A stretch of DNA of 64,000 nucleotides from Pyxidicoccus caerfyrddinensis (GTDB taxonomy: Bacteria > Myxococcota > Myxococcia > Myxococcales > Myxococcaceae). The notes beneath the pieces were generated by a model. It saw only the letters and a list, made by a program, of their open reading frames with translations. It searched no databases and was not told where the DNA came from. The first letter of the stretch is position 1; each line of letters starts with the position of its first letter. The DNA lies in the NCBI RefSeq assembly GCF_010894405.1, contig NZ_JAAIYA010000001.1, positions 369,341 through 433,340 of the forward strand, read 5' to 3'. The position numbers were made by a program, and so were the translations under genes. This document shows, one piece after another, positions 33,066 through 43,849 of this stretch.

Positions 33066-35090
33066 TTACTTGCGCATCTTGCCGAGCAGGTCGGCGAAGG
33101 TGCCGAAGCCCTTCTTGCCCGCGGCCTGACCCTGCGGCTGCTGCGTCTTCTGCCAGGCCTCCACCTCGGCGCGCTCCTCCGCGCGCTGCGCGGCGGTGAC
33201 GGAGAGACGGATCTTCCCGGACGCGTCGATGTCCAGGATGGCCACCTTCACCTCCTGGCCAAGCGAGTAGTGCTTGCGCAGGTCGGTGCCGCGCTCGGTG
33301 CCCGTCTCGCTCGCGGGGAGCAGGCCCTTGCCGCCGGGGAACTGGAGGAACACGCCGTACGGCTCGATGCGGTCCACCTTGCCGACGACGACCTGCCCCA
33401 CCTGGGGACGGGGCGCGGCGGGCTGACGGGCCGCGGCGGGCGCGGCGCTGGCGGCGGCGGCCGGACGCTCCTCGGGAGGACGCTGCGCCTCCTCCTCGGA
33501 GATGCGGCGCAGGCCGATGCGCTTGTCGGTGGTGTCGATCTTCTCGACGGCCACCCAGATGACCTCACCCTCCTTCACCACGTCGCGCGGGTGCGCGATG
33601 CGGCGGTCGCTCAGCGCGGAGATGTGCACGAGGCCATCCACGCCGGGGCGCAGCTCCACGAAGGCGCCGAAGGGCTGCAGGCGGACGACCTTGCCCTGGA
33701 GCCGGTCGCCTTCCTTGATCTCGGAGATGGCCTTCTTGAAGGGGTCCTCCATGCGCGCGCGCATGGACAGGGTGATGCGCTCCTTCTGCTTGCTCTTGTC
33801 GGGCGAGTTGGGCTGAGCGGCCTCCATGCGGAGGATCTCCACCTCGACCTCGTCACCGGCGTTGACCACCTCGGACGGGTGACCGACGCGCGTGTACGAG
33901 AGCTCGGAGACGGGAATCATGCCCTCCACGCCGCCCAGGTCGACGAACACGCCGAAGTCGCGCACGCCGGAGACCTTGCCCTTGACGACCTTGCCCTCGG
34001 CCAGGGTCTTGCGCGTCTCCGAGGCCAGCTTGCGCTGCTCCTCTTCGAGCAGCGCCCGGCGCGACAGCACCACGTTGCGATCACGGACCTCGGTGACGCG
34101 GAACTGGAGCTTCTCGCCGATGAACTGGTCCGGCTTCTCCACGAAGCGCAGGTCCAGCTGGCTGATGGGGCAGAAGGCGCGGATGTCGCCGATGGCGACC
34201 TCCACTCCGCCCTTGTTCACGCTCAGCACCATGCCCTCCACGGGCATGCCGGAGGCGCGGGCCTCGGCCAGCATGGCCATGGACGCGCTGCCCTTGGCGA
34301 GCGCGCGCGACAGGAGGATGCCCTTGGCGCCCACCTCGATGACGTGGGCCTCCAGGCTGTCACCCACGCCGAAGCGGAGGATGCCCTCGTCGTCCTTGAG
34401 CTCGCGCAGCTCGATCATCGCCTCGCTCTTGGCGGAGCCCTCGAGCGACACGAACGCGGTGTCCGCGCCGAGCTGGAAGATGGTGCCCTTGACCTTCTCG
34501 CCCACGCGCACGCCGCGGCGGCCCGGAGCACCGCCCTGCGCCTCGAACATCTCGGCGAAGGACTGGGACTCGGGGACCTCCTCGTAGAGCGCGCTGGAGG
34601 GCGCGGGCGTCGGCGTCACCGGACGCGGCGCGGGCGTGGGGGCCGGCGTCGCGGCGGAGGCCTCGGCAGCGGCCGTGGTCTCCTCGGACGTGGCCGTCGC
34701 GTCGGCGGGCTTCTCGTCCGCGAGGCCCCGGGTCTCGATGGCACCCGAGGCGCGCTTCACGACCACCATGGGGCCGGACGGGCGGCGCTCGCCGCCACCG
34801 CTCCCGCCACCACGGCGCTCGCCGCCCCGGTCACCGCCAGGACGAGGAGGACGATCGCCACGCGGGGCGCCACCCTCGGGCCGAGGCGACGCTTCGCGCT
34901 CGCCACGACCTCCGCGGTCGCCACCACCACGCTCACCACCGCGGCCACCTCCGCGCCCACCCCGATCCCCGTCCCGGCCACTGCCCCCAGAGGGGATGCC
35001 GAGCATCACGTCGCCGAAGGTAGCCTTCGGCTTCTTGGGACCCATCCCGCCCGGACCGCCCGAATTGGAACCGCTCTTCTCGTCGCTCAC
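33066..35090 (-). CDS. S1-domain RNA-binding protein (ribosomal protein S1-like) with RGG-rich N-terminus
   Basis: A 674-residue protein with five S1 (OB-fold) domains between about residues 200 and 660. The repeated signature is GxxVxGKVxxxxxFGVFVxLxGxxGxxPxSE, for example GKVVKGKVSGVRDFGVFVDLGGVEG. The first two domains are diverged, as in true ribosomal S1. The first ~110 residues are disordered, and residues ~37-103 form a long run of RGG/RG motifs; an Ala/Pro linker follows. S1 proteins hold mRNA on the 30S subunit. The RGG segment is an additional RNA-binding region. The start is the GTG at 35090, with AGGAAGG about 11 bases before. A second, canonical S1 may exist elsewhere, in which case this is a regulatory paralogue. 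Confidence 0.88.
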   Translation of the reverse strand: MSDEKSGSNSGGPGGMGPKKPKATFGDVMLGIPSGGSGRDGDRGGRGGGRGGERGGGDRGGRGEREASPRPEGGAPRGDRPPRPGGDRGGERRGGGSGGGERRPSGPMVVVKRASGAIETRGLADEKPADATATSEETTAAAEASAATPAPTPAPRPVTPTPAPSSALYEEVPESQSFAEMFEAQGGAPGRRGVRVGEKVKGTIFQLGADTAFVSLEGSAKSEAMIELRELKDDEGILRFGVGDSLEAHVIEVGAKGILLSRALAKGSASMAMLAEARASGMPVEGMVLSVNKGGVEVAIGDIRAFCPISQLDLRFVEKPDQFIGEKLQFRVTEVRDRNVVLSRRALLEEEQRKLASETRKTLAEGKVVKGKVSGVRDFGVFVDLGGVEGMIPVSELSYTRVGHPSEVVNAGDEVEVEILRMEAAQPNSPDKSKQKERITLSMRARMEDPFKKAISEIKEGDRLQGKVVRLQPFGAFVELRPGVDGLVHISALSDRRIAHPRDVVKEGEVIWVAVEKIDTTDKRIGLRRISEEEAQRPPEERPAAAASAAPAAARQPAAPRPQVGQVVVGKVDRIEPYGVFLQFPGGKGLLPASETGTERGTDLRKHYSLGQEVKVAILDIDASGKIRLSVTAAQRAEERAEVEAWQKTQQPQGQAAGKKGFGTFADLLGKMRK

Positions 35091-35328
35091 TGCCGAGACC
35101 TTCCTGAGACGAATTCGACCCTGGCTTCCCGAGAAGCCGGGCCCCGGTGAAAAAGGCGGCGCACTCTACACGCACGCCAACTCCGGAGGAAGCCAGATGA
35201 CGCGCACGCCGCGTGGGCCGTTGCTTCGTTGTTGAACGGAGGCAGCGCGTCAGGCCATCCCAGGGGCACTGTTTGCCACCCCAAGGATGTGCCGGCCGGT
35301 CCGTGAGGAGCCGAGTATTCGCGGGCGG

Positions 35329-37032
35329 TTAGCGCACCAGCCGGAGCTTGCGGCCGACCTTGCGGAACACCGCCCCGGCCTCCGGGACACCCATGGCCGC
35401 GGCCAGTGCGAAATAAACGATTCCGAAGGGCACGGCGGTTGCCAGGAGGCCCAACGCGGGGTGCAGCCGGGGCGGCACGAGCAGCTCGCCCCCCCACTCC
35501 GCCGCCACGCCGGGCATGGGACCGAGCAGGGACGCGAGCCCCAGCTTGATGCCCAACCCGACGAGCCCGGCGATCGCGGCCGCGGTCCACAGCCGGGGCA
35601 GCAGTCCGGGGGGGACGCCCACCGGGCCGAGCTGCTTCACGAGCTTGCGCCGGAGCAGGCTGGACTCCAGCCAGGCCACCATTCCGCCCGCCAGGGTGAG
35701 CCCCAGCGCGCCCAGGTAGTCCGGCAGGCCCACCCACCCCGGGAGCTTCAGGCCCAACAGCCACGCGCCCAGCGCGCCCGTGGACACGCGCACCACCGCG
35801 AAGCGCAGAGGCGTCTTCGGGTCCTTCAGCGCGTAGAAGGCGGAGGCGTAGAGCCGGCCCACGGTGGAGGCCACCAGGCCCACCGCCGCGCCCATCAGCA
35901 GGTACCAGAGGTAGCGCGAGTCGGCCGAGTCGAAGCGCCCCGTCTGCAGGAGCGCCGCGGCCACCATGTCCCCCAGGAAGAGGAACGCGGCGGCAGAGGG
36001 CACCACCCAGAAGGCGATGCGCCGCGCGCCGTTGCCGATGCGCTCGCGCAGCTTCGCGGCCACGTCCTCGCCCTCGCCCGAGGCGCGGGACATCTCCGGC
36101 AACTCAGCGGCGGACACCGCCATGCCGAAGAGGCTCACCGGGATGAGGTAGATGGTCTGCGCGTACAGCAGCGAGGACACCGCGCGGTTGGAGATGAGCG
36201 TGGCGAAGGCGGTGTCCACCCACGCGCTGAACTGCACCACGCCGCGCCCCAGCACCACCGGGCCGAAGTTCTTCAGCACCTGGCGCACGGACGCGCTCGC
36301 CAGCGACAGCGTCGGGCGGAAGCCGCCCAACAGGCGCAGCGTCGAGGGCACCTGCACCGCGAACTGGAGGAAGCAGCCCAGCACCACGCCGTAGGCGAGC
36401 ACCTCCACCAGCCGGTCCTCCGTGTAGCGGCCACCGGCGAAGACGAGCGTGAGGATGATGACGATGTTCCACACCACCGGCGCCAGGTACGACAGCAGGA
36501 AGCGGCGGTGGCTGTTGAGGATGCCCAGACACCACGCGCTCAGCACCAGCATCCCCGTGCCGGGGAAGAGGATGCGGACCACGTTGATGGCCAGCTCGCG
36601 CGAGTGGCCCTCGAAGCCCGGGGCGATGAGGTCCACCAGCAGCGGCGTGGCGAGCATGCCCGCGGCCACCATCACCGCCGTGACGAGCGACAGCAGACCG
36701 AACACCGCGCCGGCCACGCGGTCCGCCTCCTTCGTCTCGTCGCGACCCAGCAGCCCCGCATAGACGGGGATGAAGGAGCCGGAGAGGACGCCCTCGCCGA
36801 AGAGGTTCTGCAGGAAGTTGGGGATGCGCAGCGCCGCCTTGAAGACGGCGGCTGCCTCCGCGTTGCCGAGGTAGTGCGCGAAGACGCGCTCGCGCACCAG
36901 GCCCATCAGCCGTGAGGCGAGGATGCCCGTGGCGACGAGCAGCGCGCCCTTGCCTCCCGGGCGCGCGGACCGGGAAGGCGCGGGGGGCGGCGACGGCGGC
37001 GGCGAGGAGGGCACGGGCGTGGAGGAAGTCAC
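35329..37032 (-). CDS. murJ: Lipid II flippase MurJ (MviN family)
   Basis: A 567-residue integral membrane protein with about 14 transmembrane helices after a Pro/Ser-rich cytoplasmic head. LASRLMGLVRERVFAHYLG and RIPNFLQNLFGEGVLSGSFIPVYAGLL are the MurJ family signature near the first helices. MurJ flips lipid-linked peptidoglycan precursor across the inner membrane and is normally essential. The start is a GTG at 37032 with a weak ribosome binding site. It is followed on the same strand, after 238 bases that hold no recognisable gene, by the S1-domain gene, and is divergent from the encapsulin operon. Confidence 0.93.
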   Translation of the reverse strand: MTSSTPVPSSPPPSPPPAPSRSARPGGKGALLVATGILASRLMGLVRERVFAHYLGNAEAAAVFKAALRIPNFLQNLFGEGVLSGSFIPVYAGLLGRDETKEADRVAGAVFGLLSLVTAVMVAAGMLATPLLVDLIAPGFEGHSRELAINVVRILFPGTGMLVLSAWCLGILNSHRRFLLSYLAPVVWNIVIILTLVFAGGRYTEDRLVEVLAYGVVLGCFLQFAVQVPSTLRLLGGFRPTLSLASASVRQVLKNFGPVVLGRGVVQFSAWVDTAFATLISNRAVSSLLYAQTIYLIPVSLFGMAVSAAELPEMSRASGEGEDVAAKLRERIGNGARRIAFWVVPSAAAFLFLGDMVAAALLQTGRFDSADSRYLWYLLMGAAVGLVASTVGRLYASAFYALKDPKTPLRFAVVRVSTGALGAWLLGLKLPGWVGLPDYLGALGLTLAGGMVAWLESSLLRRKLVKQLGPVGVPPGLLPRLWTAAAIAGLVGLGIKLGLASLLGPMPGVAAEWGGELLVPPRLHPALGLLATAVPFGIVYFALAAAMGVPEAGAVFRKVGRKLRLVR

Positions 37033-37131
37033 CAGGGCGCGGGACTCTATGCGCGGCGTTGAGTGGCATGAAGCGCGAAACCCGGGCAGCCTCTTTCACT
37101 TGACGCTAACTCGCCAGGTTGCCAGGGTCCG

Positions 37132-37632
37132 ATGCCAATGGCCGGAACCCCCGACAGCGACCTGGACGACGTGGCACGCATCCGCCGCGTACTGGCCCGC
37201 GAGCTCGAGACCATCAATGAATACGAGGCCTTCGCCCGAGCCTCTTCGTCACCCGACGTCCGCGCCTTCTTCCTGCACCTGGCCACCGAGGAGAAGGAGC
37301 ACGTCTCCGAGGCCGTCCACATGCTGCGCATGCTGGACAGCGGCCAGGACGCCCACTTCACCAGCCCCGTGGCCACCGGACACTTCGAGGGCACCGCCGC
37401 CGCGGGTGCGCCCGCTGCCCCCGCCGCGCCGGCTCGGGCTGCTCCGCAGGCGCCTCCCGCGCCCCCTGTCGTGAATGGCCGCAACGGCCGCCTCTCCGTG
37501 GAACCTCCCACGTCGCTGCCCCCGCAGCGGCTCATGTACGGCCTGCCTGCCCCGCCGCCCGCGGTGGAGTCCCACCCGCTCACCGTTGGCTCGCTCCGCC
37601 GGGGTGGTGGCGGCGGTGGCAGCGGTCGCTGA
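37132..37632 (+). CDS. encB: Encapsulated ferritin-like cargo protein EncB
   Basis: A 166-residue protein with a short helical ferritin-like domain (~11-70). ELETINEYE and EEKEHV carry the carboxylates and His that bind iron when two chains pair. After a long Ala/Pro linker the C-terminus holds LTVGSLRR (residues 150-157), the encapsulin cargo-loading peptide, followed by a glycine tail. Encapsulated ferritins oxidise Fe2+ inside the shell. The gene for the shell protein follows 42 bases later, as with encB-encA in Myxococcus xanthus, where the compartment stores iron during starvation or oxidative stress. The ATG at 37132 is followed by another at 37138; the ribosome binding site is modest. 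Confidence 0.92.
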   Translation: MPMAGTPDSDLDDVARIRRVLARELETINEYEAFARASSSPDVRAFFLHLATEEKEHVSEAVHMLRMLDSGQDAHFTSPVATGHFEGTAAAGAPAAPAAPARAAPQAPPAPPVVNGRNGRLSVEPPTSLPPQRLMYGLPAPPPAVESHPLTVGSLRRGGGGGGSGR

Positions 37633-37674
37633 CGTCCCCCTTCTCTCCTTGTTGACTCTTCTGGAGAACATCCG

Positions 37675-38559
37675 ATGCCTGACTTCCTTGGACATGCCGA
37701 GAACCCCCTCCGTGAAGAGGAGTGGGCGCGCCTGAATGAAACCGTCATCCAGGTCGCGCGGCGGTCGCTGGTCGGCCGTCGCATCCTGGACATCTACGGC
37801 CCGCTGGGCGCGGGCGTGCAGACGGTGCCCTACGACGAGTTCCAGGGCGTGTCCCCCGGCGCGGTGGACATCGTCGGCGAGCAGGAGACCGCGATGGTCT
37901 TCACCGACGCGCGCAAGTTCAAGACCATCCCCATCCTCTACAAGGACTTCCTGCTGCACTGGCGCGACATCGAGGCCGCGCGCACGCACAACATGCCGCT
38001 GGACGTGTCCGCCGCCGCGGGCGCCGCCGCGCTGTGCGCGCAGCAGGAGGACGAGCTCATCTTCTACGGCGACGCGCGCCTGGGCTACGAGGGCCTGATG
38101 ACGGCCAACGGCCGGCTCACCGTGCCGCTCGGCGACTGGACGGTGGCGGGCGGCGGCTTCCAGGCCATCGTCGACTCCACGCGCAAGCTGAACGAGCACG
38201 GCCACTTCGGCCCCTACGCCGTGGTGCTGTCGCCGCGGCTGTACTCGCAGCTGCACCGCATCTACGAGAAGACGGGCGTGCTGGAGATTGAAACCATCCG
38301 CCAGCTCGCGTCGGACGGCGTCTACCAGTCCAACCGCCTGCGCGGGGACTCCGGCGTGGTGGTGTCCACCGGCCGGGAGAACATGGACCTCGCCGTCTCC
38401 ATGGACATGGTGGCCGCGTACCTGGGCGCCTCGCGGATGAACCATCCGTTCCGCGTGCTGGAGGCGCTGCTCTTGCGCATCAAGCACCCGGACGCCATCT
38501 GCACCCTCGAGGGCCCCGGCGCCGCCGGCACGCCCGCCGCCCCCACGCATCGCCGCTAG
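37675..38559 (+). CDS. encA: Encapsulin shell protein EncA
   Basis: A 294-residue HK97-fold shell protein. [36 protein letters not shown] and [16 protein letters not shown] are the typical encapsulin opening. Further conserved blocks are [18 protein letters not shown] and [10 protein letters not shown]-like [17 protein letters not shown]. The M. xanthus homologue assembles into T=3 particles about 30 nm wide. TGGAGA lies before the ATG at 37675. It forms an operon with encB, and the regulator gene begins 20 bases after its stop, so all three may be on one transcript. Confidence 0.95.
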   Translation: MPDFLGHAENPLREEEWARLNETVIQVARRSLVGRRILDIYGPLGAGVQTVPYDEFQGVSPGAVDIVGEQETAMVFTDARKFKTIPILYKDFLLHWRDIEAARTHNMPLDVSAAAGAAALCAQQEDELIFYGDARLGYEGLMTANGRLTVPLGDWTVAGGGFQAIVDSTRKLNEHGHFGPYAVVLSPRLYSQLHRIYEKTGVLEIETIRQLASDGVYQSNRLRGDSGVVVSTGRENMDLAVSMDMVAAYLGASRMNHPFRVLEALLLRIKHPDAICTLEGPGAAGTPAAPTHRR

Positions 38560-38579
38560 CCCGCGCCCTGACAGCCCTC

Positions 38580-40004
<1,425 letters not shown>

Positions 40005-40083
40005 CTTCCGCGCGGAGGCGGAATTCCTTCGCGCGCGCGTCGGTTTCGGGCCGGCCCACTCTTTTCAAACCCAGGGAGCTTGA

Positions 40084-41115
40084 ATGCGGCCGAACCTTCC
40101 CACCCTCGGTGCCCCGCCGAAGCGCAGTCCACTCGGCTCGGTGGTAGCCGTGTCACTCATCCTCGGCGCGTCCGCCGGCGGCGTGTGGTGGTGGAAGCAG
40201 CGGATGGCAGGCGCCACGGAGCAGGCCGCGGCCGCCCCCGTGGCCGCCACGGATGCGGGGGCCGTCGCCGCGGCGCCCGTTGCCCCTCCGGCGCCCGTGG
40301 ACCCGGTGAAGGCCGCCGGCCTGGAGCGCGCCTCGGTGCGCATCGACGGCCCGCTGGAGACGGCCCTCAACGGCGCCGCCGGCGCGGACGTGGGCCCCGC
40401 CCTGGCGCAGGTGGTGACGCGCACGCTGGTGTGGTGGGTGGAGGTGCCGGGTGAAATCCTCCGCGGCGACACGCTCGACGTGCTGTACCAGCGCCGCGAG
40501 AACGAGGAGCCCCTCGTGCACGCGGTGCGCTTCACCAGCGGCAAGCTGGGCAAGACGCTCAGCGCGTACCGCTTCCAGGGCGAGGGCGACAAGAATGCCC
40601 GCTACTACCTCTCCACCGGCGACGAGCTGGAAATGCGCCTGGAGAAGTCGCCCATCGACGACTACGAGCAGGTGACGTCCCTGCTGCGCGACGGCCGCCG
40701 CCACAAGGGCGTGGACTTCCGCGCGCCGGTGGGCACGCCCATCAGGGCGCCCTTCAACGGCGTCGTGAAGCGCAAGAACTGGAACTGGGGCAGCAACGGC
40801 AACTGCGTGGAGCTGGTGGAGTCCGGCGGCCGCGGACGGCGCGCCCTTTTCCTGCACCTGGACGAGCTGTCCAAGGACATCAAGCCCGGCTCCCGCTTCA
40901 CCACGGGCCAGGTCATCGCCGCCAGCGGCAACACGGGCCACTCCTTCGCCCCCCACCTGCACTATCAGCTGATGACGCAGGATGACCGGGTGCTGGACCC
41001 CTTCGACCAGCACAAGACCTTCCGCCGCTCGCTGAATACGGCCAACAAGTCGCTGTTCGAGTCCGAGGTGCGCCGGCTGGACGGGCTCCTCGGAACCTCG
41101 GTGGCCGGGAAGTAA
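40084..41115 (+). CDS. M23-family (LytM) peptidoglycan metallopeptidase, membrane-anchored
   Basis: The protein has 343 residues. One N-terminal membrane segment (SVVAVSLILGASAGGVWWW) is followed by an Ala/Pro linker and a central beta domain (~75-190). The M23 domain has both zinc motifs intact: HKGVDF and HLHYQL, with APVGTPIRAPFNGVV between them. It should cut peptidoglycan cross-links from the periplasmic side, in growth, division or lysis. AGGGAG lies before the ATG at 40084. It follows the regulator gene by 79 bases on the same strand; a hairpin lies beyond its stop. Confidence 0.9.
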   Translation: MRPNLPTLGAPPKRSPLGSVVAVSLILGASAGGVWWWKQRMAGATEQAAAAPVAATDAGAVAAAPVAPPAPVDPVKAAGLERASVRIDGPLETALNGAAGADVGPALAQVVTRTLVWWVEVPGEILRGDTLDVLYQRRENEEPLVHAVRFTSGKLGKTLSAYRFQGEGDKNARYYLSTGDELEMRLEKSPIDDYEQVTSLLRDGRRHKGVDFRAPVGTPIRAPFNGVVKRKNWNWGSNGNCVELVESGGRGRRALFLHLDELSKDIKPGSRFTTGQVIAASGNTGHSFAPHLHYQLMTQDDRVLDPFDQHKTFRRSLNTANKSLFESEVRRLDGLLGTSVAGK

Positions 41116-41166
41116 TTGCCACCCGTTTCTTGACACTCCTCCGACGGCGCGGCTAGCTGGAAGCCC

Positions 41167-41191
41167 CCCGGGCCTTGCCGGAAGGCCCGGG
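41167..41191 (+). terminator. Perfect 10-bp hairpin between M23 and outer-membrane protein genes
   Basis: CCCGGGCCTT (41167-41176) pairs with AAGGCCCGGG (41182-41191) around GCCGG. It is 52 bases after one stop and 22 before the next start. No T-run follows. It could be a terminator for the M23 gene or an attenuator in the leader of the downstream gene. Confidence 0.5.
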
Positions 41192-41212
41192 TGATTCGCC
41201 GTCGGAGGTCGG

Positions 41213-42511
41213 ATGCAAAGGCTTCGCGCCGTACTCGCCGCTATCACCCTGGGCGCGCCGCTCGCCGCCAGTGCGGCGGACATCACCCGGATTGCTTCGT
41301 CCTTCGAGGACGACGATCCGTTCGACCTCTTCATCGACGTCGGCTTCGAGCGCACGCAGACGCGCGCGAAGATCATCCGCGAGCAGCTCATCCCCGCGGG
41401 CTCCGACGGCACCACCCGCATCGACGCCACGGAGCTCTGGTACAAGGGCGTGGACGCGCGGCTGAACCTGGAGCTGGCCTTCGGCCTGTACCGGGACCTG
41501 GAGTTCTCCTTCACGCTGCCGCTGGTGTTCCAGCAGAACGAGCGCTGGGACCGCACCTCCGACGCGACGGCCGAGAACTCCACCATCACCAACAACTGCG
41601 TGAATGCGGACGGCTCGGTGATTCCCGGCTGCCTCGAGGGCACGAGCGCGCCCGTGCCGCTGTTCGGCATCCCGCAGGAGAGCTTCCGCGGCGGCCTGGG
41701 CAACATGCACTTCGGCCTGGCCTACGCCTTCTTCAAGCAGGAGAAGGACGCCACCAAGCCCACGTGGATTGTCGGTCTGGACTACGAGGCCCCTACCGCG
41801 AAGCAGCGCGACCCGAGCGTGAACACCACGGACCCGGACGAGCGCGGCAACATCGGCGACCGCGTCCACAAGTACCAGCTCTACACGTCCTTCTCGCGCC
41901 GAATGGGCGTGGCCGAGCCGTACTTCAAGGCCAGCTACACCATCCCCGTGGGCGGCCCGGGCATCTACTCCAACTGCGACCAGCGCAACGCGGACCCGCC
42001 GAACCTGGGCGCCCCGTTGAACTGCGGCACCGGCCCGTGGACGCGCAAGGAAACGGGCATCCACGCCCCCACGCAGGCGGGCATGCTCTTCGGCGTGGAG
42101 CTGGTCCCCTTCGAGAAGCCGCAGAAGTTCCAGAAGTTCGCCCTGGACCTGCGCACCATCGGCAACTACGTGGGCCGCGGCCGGTACTACAACGAGCTCA
42201 GCCAGGCGCTGGGCAAGCTCCTCACCTCGGAGGACTACTTCCAGGTGGGCGGCATGCTCGGCGTCAACGCCAGCGCGGCCGAGTCCTTCACCATCCGCGC
42301 CTCCGGCACGTTCCTCTACAACACCGACCACACCCTCACCGCCGAGGAGCTGGGGAAGGACCTGGACGGCAACGGCGAGGTGGACGTGGAGACGAACCCC
42401 GCGGAGCTCAACCCGACGTTCGACTGGCGCTATGACCTGGTGTCCCGCCGCTTCCGCGCGGTGGAGAGCACCTCGTTCCGCTTCGACCTGAGCGCCACGT
42501 TCAGCTTCTAG
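41213..42511 (+). CDS. Predicted outer-membrane beta-barrel protein
   Basis: A 432-residue protein with a signal peptide (LAAITLGAPLAASAA) and a body rich in alternating hydrophobic strands with aromatic ends. It finishes in FRFDLSATFSF, the C-terminal Phe typical of outer-membrane barrels. Acidic loops contain NADGSVIPGC and repeated DP/DPDE. No family is recognisable beyond myxobacterial transporter-like barrels. GGAGG lies a few bases before the ATG at 41213. Function unknown; a passive channel is the default guess. Confidence 0.7.
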   Translation: MQRLRAVLAAITLGAPLAASAADITRIASSFEDDDPFDLFIDVGFERTQTRAKIIREQLIPAGSDGTTRIDATELWYKGVDARLNLELAFGLYRDLEFSFTLPLVFQQNERWDRTSDATAENSTITNNCVNADGSVIPGCLEGTSAPVPLFGIPQESFRGGLGNMHFGLAYAFFKQEKDATKPTWIVGLDYEAPTAKQRDPSVNTTDPDERGNIGDRVHKYQLYTSFSRRMGVAEPYFKASYTIPVGGPGIYSNCDQRNADPPNLGAPLNCGTGPWTRKETGIHAPTQAGMLFGVELVPFEKPQKFQKFALDLRTIGNYVGRGRYYNELSQALGKLLTSEDYFQVGGMLGVNASAAESFTIRASGTFLYNTDHTLTAEELGKDLDGNGEVDVETNPAELNPTFDWRYDLVSRRFRAVESTSFRFDLSATFSF

Positions 42512-42520
42512 CCGTACGGC

Positions 42521-42549
42521 CGGGGACGGGCACCGTGAGCCCGTCCCCG
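42521..42549. terminator. Perfect 11-bp hairpin between convergent genes
   Basis: CGGGGACGGGC (42521-42531) pairs with GCCCGTCCCCG (42539-42549) around a 7-base loop, 10 bases after the barrel-protein stop and 11 before the rsmI stop. It probably terminates both strands. Confidence 0.65.
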
Positions 42550-42560
42550 CCGCCTCTGTC

Positions 42561-43391
42561 TCACCGCTTCAGCGACAGGCCCAGCCGGTAGACGTCCTGA
42601 CCGGCCCAGCCCGCGCGACGGGCCAGCTCGGTGCTCAGCGCCTTGAGCTTCTCGCCGCGCGACAGGCCCTCTTCCAGCGCCTTTTTCAGCTCCTCCTCGG
42701 ACCAGCGGCGCTCGCCGGTGCGGCCTTCCACCAGCACCACCACCTCGCCCCGGGGCTCCTCCGCCGCGTAGCGGGCGGCCAGCTCCGACAACGTGCCCCG
42801 GGCGAACTCCTCGTGGAGCTTCGTCAGCTCGCGCGCCACGCAGGCGCGCCGGTCTCCCCAGGCGTCGAGCAGGTCTGGCAGCGTCTCACCCACGCGGCGC
42901 GGGGACTCGTAGAGCACCAGCGTGGCGGACAGGTTGGCCACCTCCTCCAGCATGGTCCGCCGCTCCGCTCCCTTGCGCGGGAGGAAGCCCAGGAAGTGGA
43001 AGCGCCCGGTGGGCAGTCCGGACGCGCTCAGGGCCGCCACCAGGGCGGTAGGGCCCGGAATGGGCACCACCGTCAGCCCGCGCTCCAGCGCCTCCGCCAC
43101 CAGCCTCTCGCCGGGGTCGCTGATGGCCGGGCTGCCCGCGTCCGTCACCAGCGCGCAGTCGTCGCCTTCCGCGATGCGGTCCAGGATGCGCCCGGCGCGC
43201 TGCCCCTCCGCGAAGGCCGGCAGGCTCACCAGGTCCTTCCCGCCAATGCCGAAGTGGTCCAGCAGGACGCGCGAGTGCCGCGTGTCCTCACAGGCGATGA
43301 AGCGCACGTCGCGCAGCGTCTGCAGCGCGCGCGCCGTCACATCCCCCAGGTTCCCGATGGGCGTGGCCACCAGGTAGAGCGTTCCAGCCAT
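42561..43391 (-). CDS. rsmI: 16S rRNA (cytidine1402-2'-O)-methyltransferase RsmI
   Basis: A 276-residue tetrapyrrole-methylase-fold RNA methyltransferase. LYLVATPIGNLGDVTARAL at the start, ACEDTRHSRVLLDHFG, LVTDAGSPAISDPG and VVPIPGPTALVAALSASGLP are the unmistakable RsmI blocks. It methylates the ribose of C1402 in the decoding centre of 16S rRNA. It follows the YraN gene by 9 bases on the same strand; rsmI and yraN are neighbours in many genomes. Confidence 0.95.
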   Translation of the reverse strand: MAGTLYLVATPIGNLGDVTARALQTLRDVRFIACEDTRHSRVLLDHFGIGGKDLVSLPAFAEGQRAGRILDRIAEGDDCALVTDAGSPAISDPGERLVAEALERGLTVVPIPGPTALVAALSASGLPTGRFHFLGFLPRKGAERRTMLEEVANLSATLVLYESPRRVGETLPDLLDAWGDRRACVARELTKLHEEFARGTLSELAARYAAEEPRGEVVVLVEGRTGERRWSEEELKKALEEGLSRGEKLKALSTELARRAGWAGQDVYRLGLSLKR

Positions 43392-43400
43392 GGCGTCCTC

Positions 43401-43781
43401 TCACATGCCCGCGTCGAAGGCGCCGGGGATGTGCTCCACGGTGGCGCGCTCGCCGCGCCCCACCACCGAAATCACGTCGAAGCGCATCATCCGCTCGCCC
43501 AGCTCATGGGCGAAGAGGTAGTGCAGCGCCGCCTTTACCACCCGACGCTGCTTCGCGAAGGACACGGTGTGCGCCGGGTCTCCCCATACGGCCGTGGAGC
43601 GCATCCGCACCTCCACGAAGCACACGACGTCCTCACGCTCGGCCACCACGTCCAGCTCCCCGTAGCGGCACGTCCAGTTGCGCGCCAGCACCCGCCACCC
43701 TCGCGCCTCCAGGAAGCCCACCGCTGCTTCCTCAGCCGCATTCCCGTACTGCCTCCGCTCTCGCGGCTCCGCCCGTCCCAT
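43401..43781 (-). CDS. YraN family protein (UPF0102)
   Basis: A 126-residue protein with the YraN pattern: GNAAEEAAVGFLEARGWRVLARNWTCRYGELDVVAE...VVCFVEVRMRS. The E-D...E-x-R arrangement matches the restriction-endonuclease-like core of this family. The true role is unsettled; it has been linked to DNA uptake and repair-like nucleases. GGGGAGGG precedes the ATG at 43781, which is preferred over the longer frame. It is probably co-transcribed with rsmI. Confidence 0.88.
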   Translation of the reverse strand: MGRAEPRERRQYGNAAEEAAVGFLEARGWRVLARNWTCRYGELDVVAEREDVVCFVEVRMRSTAVWGDPAHTVSFAKQRRVVKAALHYLFAHELGERMMRFDVISVVGRGERATVEHIPGAFDAGM

Positions 43782-43849
43782 GCACCCTCCCCTTCGACGC
43801 CACCCGCCCGTACCGGTCCTCCCCGCTGGAGGCAACCCGCCGCGTCGGA

